Shown in pieces: positions 17,098 through 26,106 of a DNA stretch of 64,000 bases. How positions within the stretch are numbered: position 1 is the stretch's first letter; each line of letters starts with the position of its first letter. The stretch lies in the NCBI RefSeq assembly GCF_014174275.1, contig NZ_JABEQK010000001.1, forward strand, positions 460,935 to 524,934, written 5' to 3'. The notes under the pieces were generated by a model, which saw only the letters and a list, made by a program, of their open reading frames with translations, searched no databases and was not told the origin of the DNA. The DNA is from Gluconacetobacter takamatsuzukensis (GTDB lineage Bacteria > Pseudomonadota > Alphaproteobacteria > Acetobacterales > Acetobacteraceae). Made by a program: the position numbers and the translations under genes.

Positions 17098-18729
17098 CTA
17101 CATGCCGCCCGGATAGTTGGGGCCGCCGCCGCCCTCGGGCGTGCACCAGTCGATATTCTGGGGCGGGTCCTTGATGTCGCAGGTCTTGCAGTGGACGCAG
17201 TTCTGGGCGTTGATCACGAGCCGGGGTGCGGTCTCGGCGTCGGCGACTTCATAGACGGAAGCGGGGCAGTAGCGGCTTTCGGGCGCGCGGTAGGTCTGCC
17301 AGTTGACGGGTTTCCACAGGGCCGGATCGCGCAGGCGGAGATGGACCGGCTGGTCTTCCGCGTGATTGGTGTTGGACAGGAAGACCGAGGACAGTTTGTC
17401 GAAGGTGATCGTGCCGTCGGGCCTGGGGTAGGCGATGGGCGGGCTGGACGCGGCGGGGCGCAGGGTCTGGTTGTCCGCGTGGCGGAAATGCAGCGTCCAG
17501 GGGGCGCGGCCGCGCAGGATGGCGGCATCGAACCCGGCATAGAGGGCGCCGCGCAGCGTGCCCCAGCGTGCGAAGGCGGGGCGGATGTTGCGGGCGGCCG
17601 AGAGTTCCTGATGCAGCCACGAGGTCTGTAGCCGCTCGGTGAAGGTATCGGGTTCCGGTGCGTCCGCCGCATGGGCCGCCGCGATGGCCTCGGCGGCGAG
17701 CATGCCGGATTTCATGGCCGTGTGGGTGCCCTTGATCTTGGGCGTGTTGAGGAAGCCCGCGGCGTCGCCGATCAGGGCGCCGCCGGGGAAGGTGAGGCGG
17801 GGCAGGGATTGCAGGCCGCCTTCGGACAGGGCGCGGGCGCCGTAGATCAGGCGGCGGCCGCCCTCGAAATATTTGCGGAAAACCGGGTGGTGCTTGGTGC
17901 GCTGCATTTCGTCGTAGGGCGAGAGCCACGGATTGGCGTAGTCGAGCCCGGTGACGAAGCCGTAGGAGACCAGGTTGCGGCCGAAATGGTAGAGCCAGGC
18001 GCCGCCATAGGTCCGGTCGTCCAGCGGCCAGCCGAAACTGTGCAGGACCAGGCCCGGTTCGTGCCGGTCGGCCGGGATTTCCCAGACTTCCTTGATGCCC
18101 AGGCCGTAGGTCTGCGGATCGACGCCCTCGCGCAGGCTGAAATGTTCCATGACGCGCTTGGTCAGGGATCCGCGGCAGCCTTCGGCGAACAGGGTATATT
18201 TGCCGCGCAGTTCCATGCCCGGCGCGAAATTCGGGCCCTGCGTGCCGTCGCGGGTGATGCCCATGTCGCCGGTGACGATGCCGGCGACGCGGCCTTCCTC
18301 GATCAGCACGTCCGCGCCCGCGAAGCCGGGATAGATCTCGACGCCCATCGCCTCCGCCTGGGCGGCCAGCCAGCGGCAGACATCGCCCAGGCTGACGACG
18401 AAATTGCCGTGATTGGCGAGGTGCGGCATGACCCGCGACAGGGCGGGAATGCGCAAAGCCCGGCGTTCGGTGAGGAGATACATCTCCTCGCGCGTGACCG
18501 GGGTATCGAGGGGGGCGTTGCGCTGGTGCCAGTCCGGCAGCAATTCGTCGAGCGCGCGGGGTTCGATGACGGCGCCGGAGACGATATGCGCGCCGATTTC
18601 ACTGCCTTTCTCGATCAGGCAGATGGATTCGTCGGGCATGAGCTGTTTCAGCCTGATGGCCGCCGCCAGCCCGGCCGGGCCGCCGCCGACGATCACGACG
18701 GCGAACTCCATGATGTCCCGTTGGCTCAT
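17098..18729 (-). CDS. electron transfer flavoprotein-ubiquinone oxidoreductase
   Basis: 543 residues starting MSQRDIMEF at the ATG preceded by GGAGACGCAGGC; the longer frame lacks a ribosome site. It oxidises reduced ETF and passes electrons to ubiquinone at the inner membrane. The FAD-binding motif VVIVGGGPAGLAAAIRLK is at residues 11-28, and the second FAD segment GGALIGDAAGFLNTPKIKGT around 330. The single 4Fe-4S cluster uses Cys residues in RYCPASVYEV, NCVHCKTCDIKDP and near the end. The short stretch between (KGTHTAMKSGMLAAEA) forms the membrane-surface quinone region in homologues. It is the first gene of the operon and has an operator-like palindrome about 100 bases upstream. Confidence 0.95.
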   Translation of the reverse strand: MSQRDIMEFAVVIVGGGPAGLAAAIRLKQLMPDESICLIEKGSEIGAHIVSGAVIEPRALDELLPDWHQRNAPLDTPVTREEMYLLTERRALRIPALSRVMPHLANHGNFVVSLGDVCRWLAAQAEAMGVEIYPGFAGADVLIEEGRVAGIVTGDMGITRDGTQGPNFAPGMELRGKYTLFAEGCRGSLTKRVMEHFSLREGVDPQTYGLGIKEVWEIPADRHEPGLVLHSFGWPLDDRTYGGAWLYHFGRNLVSYGFVTGLDYANPWLSPYDEMQRTKHHPVFRKYFEGGRRLIYGARALSEGGLQSLPRLTFPGGALIGDAAGFLNTPKIKGTHTAMKSGMLAAEAIAAAHAADAPEPDTFTERLQTSWLHQELSAARNIRPAFARWGTLRGALYAGFDAAILRGRAPWTLHFRHADNQTLRPAASSPPIAYPRPDGTITFDKLSSVFLSNTNHAEDQPVHLRLRDPALWKPVNWQTYRAPESRYCPASVYEVADAETAPRLVINAQNCVHCKTCDIKDPPQNIDWCTPEGGGGPNYPGGM

Positions 18730-18827
18730 GCCTGCGTCTCCAGCGTTCTGGTATCGGGCCGCCCGGGGAGGCATCTGATGGGGGTGGCACCGTTCAACAA
18801 GGGGAAGTGTATATCCCGCCGCGTTTT

Positions 18828-18845
18828 TATCGAACAGTCGATAGG
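18828..18845. promoter_or_regulatory. operator-like palindrome upstream of ETF-QO
   Basis: TATCGAACAGTCGATA is a perfect 6-base inverted repeat with a 4-base centre. Read on the minus strand with flanks it is CCTATCGACTGTTCGAT, which matches the fadL site CCTATCAAATGTTTGGT at 12 of 17 bases. It lies about 100 bases before the ETF-QO start, on the promoter side. Confidence 0.55.
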
Positions 18846-19266
18846 TAGGTGTTTGTGGCCGGCGCCGGGTGTCGGAGGCGGGATCCGATGTGGATGGATT
18901 TCTTAGTGTAATGATAAAGAAAGGAATTATCCGTTTTCAGCCTCTTCGTCACATAATTGAGATGGACTTCTGGTTTGTCGTCGGAGGGACGGTGTGGCGG
19001 CGCCTTTCAGCGATCGGCGGTGGAAGGTTTTTCCGCGATTCCGGGGCGGATGGAAAAAATTTCTAACGATTGTTCGTATTGGTCCCGCTTGTGGCGGTGT
19101 GCGGGTAATCCATTGGCAGGAATTGATTTTTCTTGCCGCAGTCTGTGCATTTTCCCGCTTGGGAACGGGGCCGGGCCATCAATGAATTGTGTCATCACGA
19201 CAAAGCGTCTTTTCGGAAGGGGTGTCGTTCCATTATCAAGGCGGGGCACAATGCGCGCCCTCAGTT

Positions 19267-19280
19267 CGAACAAACGTTAG
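19267..19280. promoter_or_regulatory. operator-like site upstream of fadA
   Basis: CGAACAAACGTTAG, 36 bases before the fadA start. It matches the site before the nitronate monooxygenase (CTAACAAATGTTAG) at 12 of 14 bases. AT-rich sequence follows (ACATAATGAAC), compatible with a promoter. Confidence 0.55.
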
Positions 19281-19316
19281 ACATAATGAACGAGGGCATT
19301 GCCAGGAGCGCTATTC

Positions 19317-20456
19317 ATGAATTCCGTTGTCATCGCAGGGTATGCGCGATCGCCGTTTCAGCTCGCGCGCAAGGGGCAGTTCGTCAGGACGCGCCCTGAC
19401 GATATCGCGGCCCAGGTCGTGCGTGGGCTGGTGGAGCGCACGGGGATCGCGCCCGAGGATATCGAGGACCTGATCCTCGGCTGCGCCTTTCCCGAGGGGG
19501 AACAGGGTTTCAATCTCGGCCGGATCGTGGCGCTGCTGAGCGACCTGCCGCTTTCGGTCGGCGGGGTGACGGTCAACCGTTTCTGCGGGTCTTCGATGCA
19601 GTCGGTCCATATGGCCGCCGGGGCGATCCGCATGGGGGCCGGGGAGGCCTTTATCTGCGCGGGTGTCGAGAGCATGACGCGCATCCCGATGGGTGGGTTC
19701 AACCCGTTGCCCAATCCGGCGCTCTACAAGAAGCGGCCGGGCGCCTACATGGACATGGGCATCACCGCCGAGAATGTCGCGCGGAAATACGAGATCGGCC
19801 GCGACCAGCAGGAACGCTTTGCGCTGCGCAGCCAGATCCGGGCCCGGGACGCCATCACGGCGGGGCGGCTGGAGGCCGAGATCGTACCGGTCCAGACCCG
19901 CGACGGGGTCGTTTCCACCGATGGGTGCCCGCGTCCGGAGACGACCGCCGAGGGGTTGGCCGGGCTGAAGCCTGCCTTCGACGCGGCCGAGGGGACGGTG
20001 ACGGCCGGGACCTCCTCGCCGCTGACGGACGGGGCGGCGGCGGTGCTGGTCTGTTCGGAAGCGTATGCCGACCGCAAGGGGCTGCCGAAGCTGGCGCGCA
20101 TCCGCGCGATTGCCATTTCCGGCTGCGAGCCGGAGGTGATGGGGCTGGGGCCGATCCTGTCGTCGCGCAAGGCGATGGAGCGGGCAGGGATCACGATCGA
20201 TGATGTGGGGGTCGTGGAGCTGAACGAGGCCTTTGCCTCGCAATCGATCGCCTGTGCCCGCGAACTGGGTGTGCGCGACGAGACGCTGAACATCGATGGC
20301 GGCGCGATCGCGCTGGGCCATCCGCTGGGTGCCACGGGCGCGCGGATCGTCGGCAAGGCGGCGCAGCTTCTGGGGCGTGAGGGCGCGCGCTACGCGCTGG
20401 CCACGCAATGCATCGGCGGTGGGCAGGGCATCGCCACGGTCCTGGAGCGCATCTGA
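19317..20456 (+). CDS. fadA: acetyl-CoA acyltransferase (beta-oxidation thiolase)
   Basis: 379 residues from MNSVVIAGYARSPFQ. It cleaves 3-ketoacyl-CoA with CoA to give acetyl-CoA and a shortened acyl-CoA. All thiolase catalytic motifs are present: nucleophile Cys in NRFCGSSMQSVHMA (about residue 88), the NEAFASQSIACARELG region (about 305), the His of GGAIALGHPLGATGAR (about 335) and the second Cys in TQCIGGGQGIA near the C-terminus. The stop overlaps the next start (TGATG). First gene of a fadA-fadB-fadE-thioesterase operon with an operator-like site upstream. Confidence 0.95.
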   Translation: MNSVVIAGYARSPFQLARKGQFVRTRPDDIAAQVVRGLVERTGIAPEDIEDLILGCAFPEGEQGFNLGRIVALLSDLPLSVGGVTVNRFCGSSMQSVHMAAGAIRMGAGEAFICAGVESMTRIPMGGFNPLPNPALYKKRPGAYMDMGITAENVARKYEIGRDQQERFALRSQIRARDAITAGRLEAEIVPVQTRDGVVSTDGCPRPETTAEGLAGLKPAFDAAEGTVTAGTSSPLTDGAAAVLVCSEAYADRKGLPKLARIRAIAISGCEPEVMGLGPILSSRKAMERAGITIDDVGVVELNEAFASQSIACARELGVRDETLNIDGGAIALGHPLGATGARIVGKAAQLLGREGARYALATQCIGGGQGIATVLERI

Positions 20457-22807
20457 TGAGCGAGCATGTTACATCTGGCGGGACGGGCGGCGCGCCGCCG
20501 GCCTTCTCGCGCGTCTGCGTGATCGGCTCCGGCGTGATGGGGGCGGGGATCGCCGCCCAGATCGCCAATGCCGGGGTGCCGGTGCTGCTGCTGGACCGCA
20601 AGGCGGACGGGGCGGACCCGAATGCGCTGGCCAACGATGCGATCGCCAGGGCGCTGAGGACCGATCCGGCGCCCTTCATGGACCCGGCGGCGGCGAAGCT
20701 GATCACGACCGGCAATATCGACGACGACCTGGCCCGGGTAGCCGATTGCGACTGGGTGGTCGAGGTGATCATCGAGCGGCTCGACCTCAAACAGGCGCTC
20801 TATCGCCGCCTTGACGCGGTGCGGCGGCCCGGGACACCGGTATCGTCGAATACCTCGACCATTCCGCTGGCGCGGCTGGTGGAGGGACTGCCGGAGCGTT
20901 TCGCGCGCGATTTCCTGATTACGCATTTCTTCAACCCGCCGCGCTACATGCGGCTGCTGGAGATCGTGGCGGGGCCGGCGACCGATGCGGCGCATGTCGC
21001 GGCGGTTGCGGATTTCTGCGACCGGTGGCTGGGCAAGACCGTGGTGCGGGCCAAGGATACGGCGGGCTTCATCGCCAACCGCATCGGCACCTTCTGGATG
21101 CAGGCGGCGGCGCGCGTGGCGCTGGACCATGGGCTGACGGTGGAACAGGTCGATACGATCATCGGTCGGCCGTTCGGCATCCCCAAGACCGGCGTGTTCG
21201 GGTTGCTGGACCTGGTGGGCATCGACCTGATGCCGCATATCTCGGCCAGCATGAAATCGCTGCTGGCGGCCGGGGACCGGTACCATGCCTTTGCCGACGA
21301 CCTGCCGCTGGTCGGGAAGATGATCGAGGGGGGCTATACCGGCCGCAAGGGCAAGGGGGGCTTCTATCGCATCAACAAGGCGGGTGGCGGGAAGGTCAAG
21401 GAATCGATCGATCTGGTGACCGGCGAATATGCGGTGTCCGAACGGTTCTCGCTGCCGGCGGGGGCGGGGGATGCCGCGGGGTTGCTGGGCGCCGATGACC
21501 GGTTCGGGGCCTATGCGCGCAAGGTGATGGGCGAGACGCTGGCCTATGCGGCCTCGCTGGTGCCCGAGATTTCGGACGATATCGTCGGCGTCGACAAGGC
21601 GATGGAGCTGGGATTCAACTGGAAGAAGGGGCCCTTTGCGCTGATCGACCAGATCGGGGCAGCGAAGCTGGCCGCGTTGCTGCGCCAGGAGGGGATCGCG
21701 GTGCCGGCCCTGGTCGAGGCGGTCGGGGACGGGCGGTTCTATCAGGTTCGTGACGGCATGACGCAGGCTTTCGGCGTGGATGGGGCCTGGCATCCGGCGG
21801 GGCGGCCTGAAGGGGTCATCCTGCTGGACGATTTCCGCAAGCGCGGCAAGCCGGTGCTGTCGAGCCGGTCGGGGGCGCTGTGGGATATCGGCGACGGGGT
21901 GGCGTGCTTCGAGATCACGACGAAGATGAACACGTTCGACGAGAGCGTGATGGCGATCCTGGAGAAATCGCTTGCCCACGTCGGGGAGCATTTCAAGGCG
22001 CTGGTGCTCTATTCGGACGCGGCCCATTTTTCGGCCGGGGCCAATCTGGGCCTGGCGGCCTTTGCGGCCAACATGGCGGCGTGGGGCGAGATCGGGAGGC
22101 TCGTCTCGCGTGGGCAGGAAGTCTACAAGGCGATGAAATATGCGCCGTTCCCGGTCGTGGCCGCGCCGGCCGGCATGGCGCTGGGCGGCGGGTGCGAGAT
22201 CGTGCTGCATGCCGATGCCATCCAGGCCCATGCCGAAACCTATATCGGGCTGGTCGAGTGCGGCGTGGGGCTGATCCCCGGCTGGGGCGGTTGCGGCGAG
22301 ATGCTGGACCGGCTGCGGGCCGACCCGCGTACCGCGAAGGGGCCGATGCCGCCGACGCGCGAGGTGTTCGAGATGATCGCCACCGCGCGGGTCTCGAAAT
22401 CGGCGGCCGAGGCGCGGCGGATGCATATCCTGCGCGATCGCGACGGCATCACCATGAATCGCGACCGGCTGCTGGCCGATGCGAAGGAGCTGGCGCTGTC
22501 GCTGGTCGATGGCTACCAGCCGCCGCCGAGGCCGGAATTCCGTCTGGCGGGGGCGGGCGGGAAGCTGGCGCTCGACATGGCGGTGGACGGCATGGCGCGG
22601 CAGGGGATCGCGACACCTCATGACGTGACGGTGGCGGGGAAGCTGTCCGGCATCCTGACGGGCGGCGCGCATGACAGCACGGAGATCGTGACCGAGGCGG
22701 AGATGCTCGGGCTGGAACGCACGGCATTTGCCGAGCTGGTCCGGAGCATTCCGACATTGGACCGGATCGAGCACATGCTCGAAACCGGCAAGCCCCTCAG
22801 AAACTGA
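20456..22807 (+). CDS. 3-hydroxyacyl-CoA dehydrogenase/enoyl-CoA hydratase, FadN-like domain order
   Basis: 783 residues, bifunctional beta-oxidation enzyme. The dehydrogenase domain comes first: Rossmann motif VIGSGVMGAGIAAQIANAG at residues 22-40, SSNTSTIPLARLVEG (about 137) and the catalytic His in ITHFFNPPRYMRL (about 160). The enoyl-CoA hydratase domain is C-terminal: FSAGANLGLAAFAAN (about 525), AGMALGGGCEIVLHADA (about 572) and the catalytic glutamate region GLVECGVGLIPGWGG (about 600). This order is opposite to E. coli FadB and matches FadN of Bacillus. It overlaps fadA by one base. Because it is fused, it should pair with the FadA upstream, either as a complex or by sequential action. 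Confidence 0.92.
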   Translation: MSEHVTSGGTGGAPPAFSRVCVIGSGVMGAGIAAQIANAGVPVLLLDRKADGADPNALANDAIARALRTDPAPFMDPAAAKLITTGNIDDDLARVADCDWVVEVIIERLDLKQALYRRLDAVRRPGTPVSSNTSTIPLARLVEGLPERFARDFLITHFFNPPRYMRLLEIVAGPATDAAHVAAVADFCDRWLGKTVVRAKDTAGFIANRIGTFWMQAAARVALDHGLTVEQVDTIIGRPFGIPKTGVFGLLDLVGIDLMPHISASMKSLLAAGDRYHAFADDLPLVGKMIEGGYTGRKGKGGFYRINKAGGGKVKESIDLVTGEYAVSERFSLPAGAGDAAGLLGADDRFGAYARKVMGETLAYAASLVPEISDDIVGVDKAMELGFNWKKGPFALIDQIGAAKLAALLRQEGIAVPALVEAVGDGRFYQVRDGMTQAFGVDGAWHPAGRPEGVILLDDFRKRGKPVLSSRSGALWDIGDGVACFEITTKMNTFDESVMAILEKSLAHVGEHFKALVLYSDAAHFSAGANLGLAAFAANMAAWGEIGRLVSRGQEVYKAMKYAPFPVVAAPAGMALGGGCEIVLHADAIQAHAETYIGLVECGVGLIPGWGGCGEMLDRLRADPRTAKGPMPPTREVFEMIATARVSKSAAEARRMHILRDRDGITMNRDRLLADAKELALSLVDGYQPPPRPEFRLAGAGGKLALDMAVDGMARQGIATPHDVTVAGKLSGILTGGAHDSTEIVTEAEMLGLERTAFAELVRSIPTLDRIEHMLETGKPLRN

Positions 22808-22826
22808 CGCAAGGGGAACCAGAGAG

Positions 22827-24617
22827 ATGCAAACCTATACACCACCCCTGCGCGACATGAAGTTCGTGCTGACCGAGCTGCATGATTTCTCGCGGCTGAC
22901 GACGCTGGACGCGTTTTCCGAAGTCGATGCCGACCTGGCGGAGACGGTGCTGGAAGAGGGAGGGAAATTTACCTCCGAGGTGCTGCTGCCGCTGAACGTG
23001 CCGGGCGACCGGGAAGGCTGCCGGCTGGAGAATGGCGTCGTCACCACGCCCAAGGGCTTCCGCGATGCCTATCGCCAGTTCTGCGAGGGCGGCTGGTCGG
23101 CGCTGTCGGCGCCGCCGGAATTCGGCGGGCAGGGGCTGCCCGAGACCATCGGCATGATGCTGTCGGAGATGATCTGCGCCACCAACCTGTCCTTCGGCCT
23201 GTATCCGGGCCTGACAGGCGGCGCGATGGTGGCACTGCGCAAATATGGCTCGGACGAGCTGAAGGCGCTGTACCTGCCGAAGATGATCAGCGGCGAGTGG
23301 TCGGGCAGCATGTGCCTGACCGAGGCGCATTGCGGCACCGATCTGGGCCTGCTGCGCACGAAGGCGGTGCCGCAGGAGGACGGGACGTACCGGCTGAGCG
23401 GGGCGAAGATCTTTATCTCGGCCGGGGAGCACGATCTTTCGGAGAACATCATCCACCTGGTGCTGGCGCGGCTGCCGGATGCCCCGGCCGGGATCAAGGG
23501 GATCAGCCTGTTCCTGGTGCCGAAATTCCTGCTGCGCGCGGATGGTACGCCGGGGGAGCGCAACGGCGTGCTGTGCACCGGCATCGAGCACAAGATGGGC
23601 ATCAAGGCCTCGGCGACCTGCCAGCTGGCCTTCGACGATGCGAAAGGCTGGCTGGTCGGTGCCCCGCACAAGGGGATGCAGGCGATGTTCGCCATGATGA
23701 ATGCCGAGCGGCTGGGCGTGGGCATCCAGGGGCTGGGGATCGCCGAAGTGTCGTACCAGAGCGCCGTGGCCTATGCGAAGGAGCGGTTGCAGGGGCGGTC
23801 GCTGGCGGGCGCCAAATATCCCGCGCTGCCGGCTGACCCGATCGTCGTGCATCCGGACGTGCGGCGGATGCTCATGACCATGCGCGTCAATGCCGAGGGG
23901 TGCCGGGCGCTGGGGGCCTGGGTGGCGATGACGCTGGACGTGGCCGAGCATGCCGCCGACGAGCGCCAGCGCCGCGATGCCGAGGATTTCGTGGCGCTGA
24001 TGACGCCGGTGGTGAAGGCGCTGTTTACCGACCTGGGGTTTGAATCGGCCAATCTTGCCGTCCAGACCTATGGCGGGCATGGCTATATCGCCGATCATGG
24101 GGTCGAGCAGTTTGTGCGGGATTCGCGGATTGCGATGATCTACGAGGGCACGAACGGGATCCAGGCGCTCGACCTGGTGGGGCGCAAGCTGCCGCCGCAT
24201 ATGGGGCGCAACCTGCGCGGGCTGTTTCACCCCATCGCGGCGTTTATCGCGGAGAACAAGGAAAACCCGCTGCTGGGCGAGATGGTCACCGGGTTGGAAC
24301 GTGCCTTCGGCGCGTTGCAGCTTGCGACCGGGCAGATCGCCGAGCGCGGCATGAAGGACCCGGAGGAGGCCGGTGCCGCCGCCACGGATTACCTGCGGCT
24401 GATCGGGCTGGTCTCGCTGGCCTATCTGTGGGCGCGGACGGTTGCGGTGGCCGTGCCCAAATCCTTCGCCGCCGGGCCGGACCAGGCGTTCTATGGGGCG
24501 AAGATCGCGTCTGCCCGTTTCTTCTACGATCGTGTTCTTCCGGAATCGGCGTCGCTTTATCTGAAAATCAAGGCGGGCAAGGCGTCGATGATGGCGCTGG
24601 CCGACGACGCATTCTGA
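22827..24617 (+). CDS. fadE: acyl-CoA dehydrogenase
   Basis: 596 residues from MQTYTPPLRDMKFVLTELHD; a longer open frame upstream lies inside fadB. It performs the first oxidation of acyl-CoA and passes electrons to ETF. FAD and substrate segments are SGSMCLTEAHCGTDLGLL (about residue 160), LSGAKIFISAGEHDL (about 195) and the catalytic base region IAMIYEGTNGIQALDLVG (about 440), where the Glu of YEGT is expected. The approximately 100-residue C-terminal extension is typical of the ~600-residue subgroup in proteobacteria. It begins 19 bases after fadB, with AGAGAG before the start. Confidence 0.93.
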   Translation: MQTYTPPLRDMKFVLTELHDFSRLTTLDAFSEVDADLAETVLEEGGKFTSEVLLPLNVPGDREGCRLENGVVTTPKGFRDAYRQFCEGGWSALSAPPEFGGQGLPETIGMMLSEMICATNLSFGLYPGLTGGAMVALRKYGSDELKALYLPKMISGEWSGSMCLTEAHCGTDLGLLRTKAVPQEDGTYRLSGAKIFISAGEHDLSENIIHLVLARLPDAPAGIKGISLFLVPKFLLRADGTPGERNGVLCTGIEHKMGIKASATCQLAFDDAKGWLVGAPHKGMQAMFAMMNAERLGVGIQGLGIAEVSYQSAVAYAKERLQGRSLAGAKYPALPADPIVVHPDVRRMLMTMRVNAEGCRALGAWVAMTLDVAEHAADERQRRDAEDFVALMTPVVKALFTDLGFESANLAVQTYGGHGYIADHGVEQFVRDSRIAMIYEGTNGIQALDLVGRKLPPHMGRNLRGLFHPIAAFIAENKENPLLGEMVTGLERAFGALQLATGQIAERGMKDPEEAGAAATDYLRLIGLVSLAYLWARTVAVAVPKSFAAGPDQAFYGAKIASARFFYDRVLPESASLYLKIKAGKASMMALADDAF

Positions 24618-24696
24618 CGGGAGGGCCGTCCTGCTCCGGCATCGGAGCGGGGCGACGCCCCGTGCCGGGTTCGTCTGCTTTCTGGGAAACAATGTG

Positions 24697-25194
24697 ATGG
24701 TCCATCTGTCTGACAATCCGCCGGCGGGCGTGCGGCCGGCGGGGTTTCGACCGCTGCCCCTGCTCAATGAAAGTGGTTTCGATGCGGTCATCGGCGGATT
24801 TGACGTGGCCGAGGCGGACGGGCGGCTGCTGGCCGGCTTTGCCGTGCAGCCCCGCCACTGCAATCATGCCGGGACGTGCCACGGGGGCATGATCGCCACC
24901 GTCTTCGACGGTTATATGGCCATGGCGGCGATGTTCGAGAACGATCTGCAGGTTCCGATCCTGCCCACGATGTCGCTGGTCGTCGATTTCCTAGCGCCCG
25001 GCGTGCCGGATGACTGGATCGCGTTCAGTGCCGATGTGCTGCGCGTGACCCGGAGTGCCGTCTTCGTCCAAGGGCTGGCGCGCGTGAAGGGCAAGCCGAT
25101 CGCGCGGGCGAGCGGCGTGTACAAGCGGCCGGCGCCGGACCCCGAACTGCGGCTGGATACCGGAAAGCTGCTGCGGGCCTTCATGCGGGACTGA
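24697..25194 (+). CDS. PaaI-family hotdog thioesterase
   Basis: 165 residues from MVHLSDNPPAG; a GTG three bases earlier is the alternative start. The hotdog fold motif is HAGTCHGGMIATVFDGYMAM (around residues 52-72), with the HGG and catalytic Asp expected for PaaI/YigI-type acyl-CoA thioesterases, and the second conserved strand LPTMSLVVDFLAPGVPDDW follows. It is the last gene of the fadA operon and would release free fatty acids or clear dead-end acyl-CoA esters to recycle CoA. Substrate length is unknown. Confidence 0.82.
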   Translation: MVHLSDNPPAGVRPAGFRPLPLLNESGFDAVIGGFDVAEADGRLLAGFAVQPRHCNHAGTCHGGMIATVFDGYMAMAAMFENDLQVPILPTMSLVVDFLAPGVPDDWIAFSADVLRVTRSAVFVQGLARVKGKPIARASGVYKRPAPDPELRLDTGKLLRAFMRD

Positions 25195-25404
25195 CGCGAT
25201 CCGGGGTGTGCCCGGCAATTCCGATCGCGGATATCCGGGTTGCGCTTGTGGGTGGCGTTTATCGGGCGTTTTTATGTTTCACATTCATCACACCCCCCTC
25301 GATGTCGCATTCAAGGCTGCGCCGGCGCGCGTCTGTGGCGGGACGGGATGGGGGCTCGGGATACCGCATGTGGCGGTGCCCGACATGATCGGGAGGATTG
25401 CCTT

Positions 25405-25998
25405 ATGTCTGGATTGCGCAGATCGTCATTCGGTATCGGCCTGGCCCTGGCGGCCGGATTGGTGGTTGCATCGTCCGCCGGACATGCGGATACGAAGATC
25501 GGGGGCGCCGTCTTTCCCGATGACCTGAAGATCGGCAATACGTCCCTGAAGCTCAATGGCGTGGGCGTCCGGGTCTTTTATCATCTGGTCGAGGGCTATG
25601 CGACCGGCCTGTATGTCGTCTCGCCCGGGCATGACGGCAAGGCGCTGGTGGAAGGGCCCAATCCGAAGGTCATCTACACCGAATTCCTCCGCGATGCCTC
25701 CCTGGATCGGGTGAAGGACGAGTATGATTCGATTCATGCCCATTATTGCAAGCTCTATGGGTGTGACGCGCGGAACGAGGCCTCCTTCGCCGCTTTCACT
25801 GCCCATCTGGCGCCGGCGAAGAAGGGGGAGGCCCAGCTCCTTCTCGTCACGGACCAGGGGGTCAGCATGCAGCGGAACGGTGTCGTGGTGGTGTCGATCG
25901 ACGATCCGGGATTTGGGAAGGGGCTTGTGCAGTCGCTGCTGAGCGCGGCGGCGCCGACGGATGGATTTCGGGATGGGCTGCTTGGGAATGTGAACTGA
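25405..25998 (+). CDS. exported chalcone isomerase-like protein
   Basis: 197 residues from MSGLRRSSFGIGLALAAGL with GGGAGG eight bases upstream. Signal peptide to about SAGHADT, then a CHI-like domain (Chalcone_3 type): IGGAVFPDDLKIGNTSLKLN, GVGVRVFYHLVEGYATGLYV, then TEFLRDASLDRVKDEYDSIH and LLVTDQGVSMQRNGVVVVSI. Plant members of this fold bind fatty acids; bacterial ones are periplasmic with unknown role. It lies after the thioesterase and before a terminator, on the same strand as the beta-oxidation operon, so a lipid-binding role is an attractive but unproven idea. Confidence 0.82.
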   Translation: MSGLRRSSFGIGLALAAGLVVASSAGHADTKIGGAVFPDDLKIGNTSLKLNGVGVRVFYHLVEGYATGLYVVSPGHDGKALVEGPNPKVIYTEFLRDASLDRVKDEYDSIHAHYCKLYGCDARNEASFAAFTAHLAPAKKGEAQLLLVTDQGVSMQRNGVVVVSIDDPGFGKGLVQSLLSAAAPTDGFRDGLLGNVN

Positions 25999-26013
25999 GG
26001 GGCACAGAGTCTC

Positions 26014-26048
26014 GTCTTTTTCCTTACGAGAAAGAAAAAAGACTTTTA
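26014..26048 (+). terminator. Rho-independent terminator after the chalcone isomerase-like gene
   Basis: GTCTTTTTC pairs with GAAAAAAGAC (one A bulged) across a short loop, followed by TTTTATT. It lies 16 bases past the stop. Because the stem is itself A/T-rich, the structure could also act for the convergent TetR gene, which ends at 26107. Confidence 0.65.
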
Positions 26049-26106
26049 TTCGATCAGGGATATTGTGGGTGGCGGGTGCCTGGCTTCCGGATGAATGGGA
26101 TTCCCT

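Larger units (their letters stand above)
18730..19316. other. divergent control region between ETF-QO and fadA operons
   Basis: 587 bases between two divergent operons. Two operator-like sites (18830-18845 and 19267-19280) lie near its two ends. The middle (about 18900-19250) has weakly open frames on both strands without family resemblance, so it is probably non-coding. AGGAG eight bases before 19317 is the fadA ribosome site. Confidence 0.55.

Noticed and set aside
16318..17146. Open frame running through from etfA over etfB
   Set aside because: It reads etfB in the wrong frame as an Arg/Pro-rich chain; EtfA starts at 16315 by family alignment and position.
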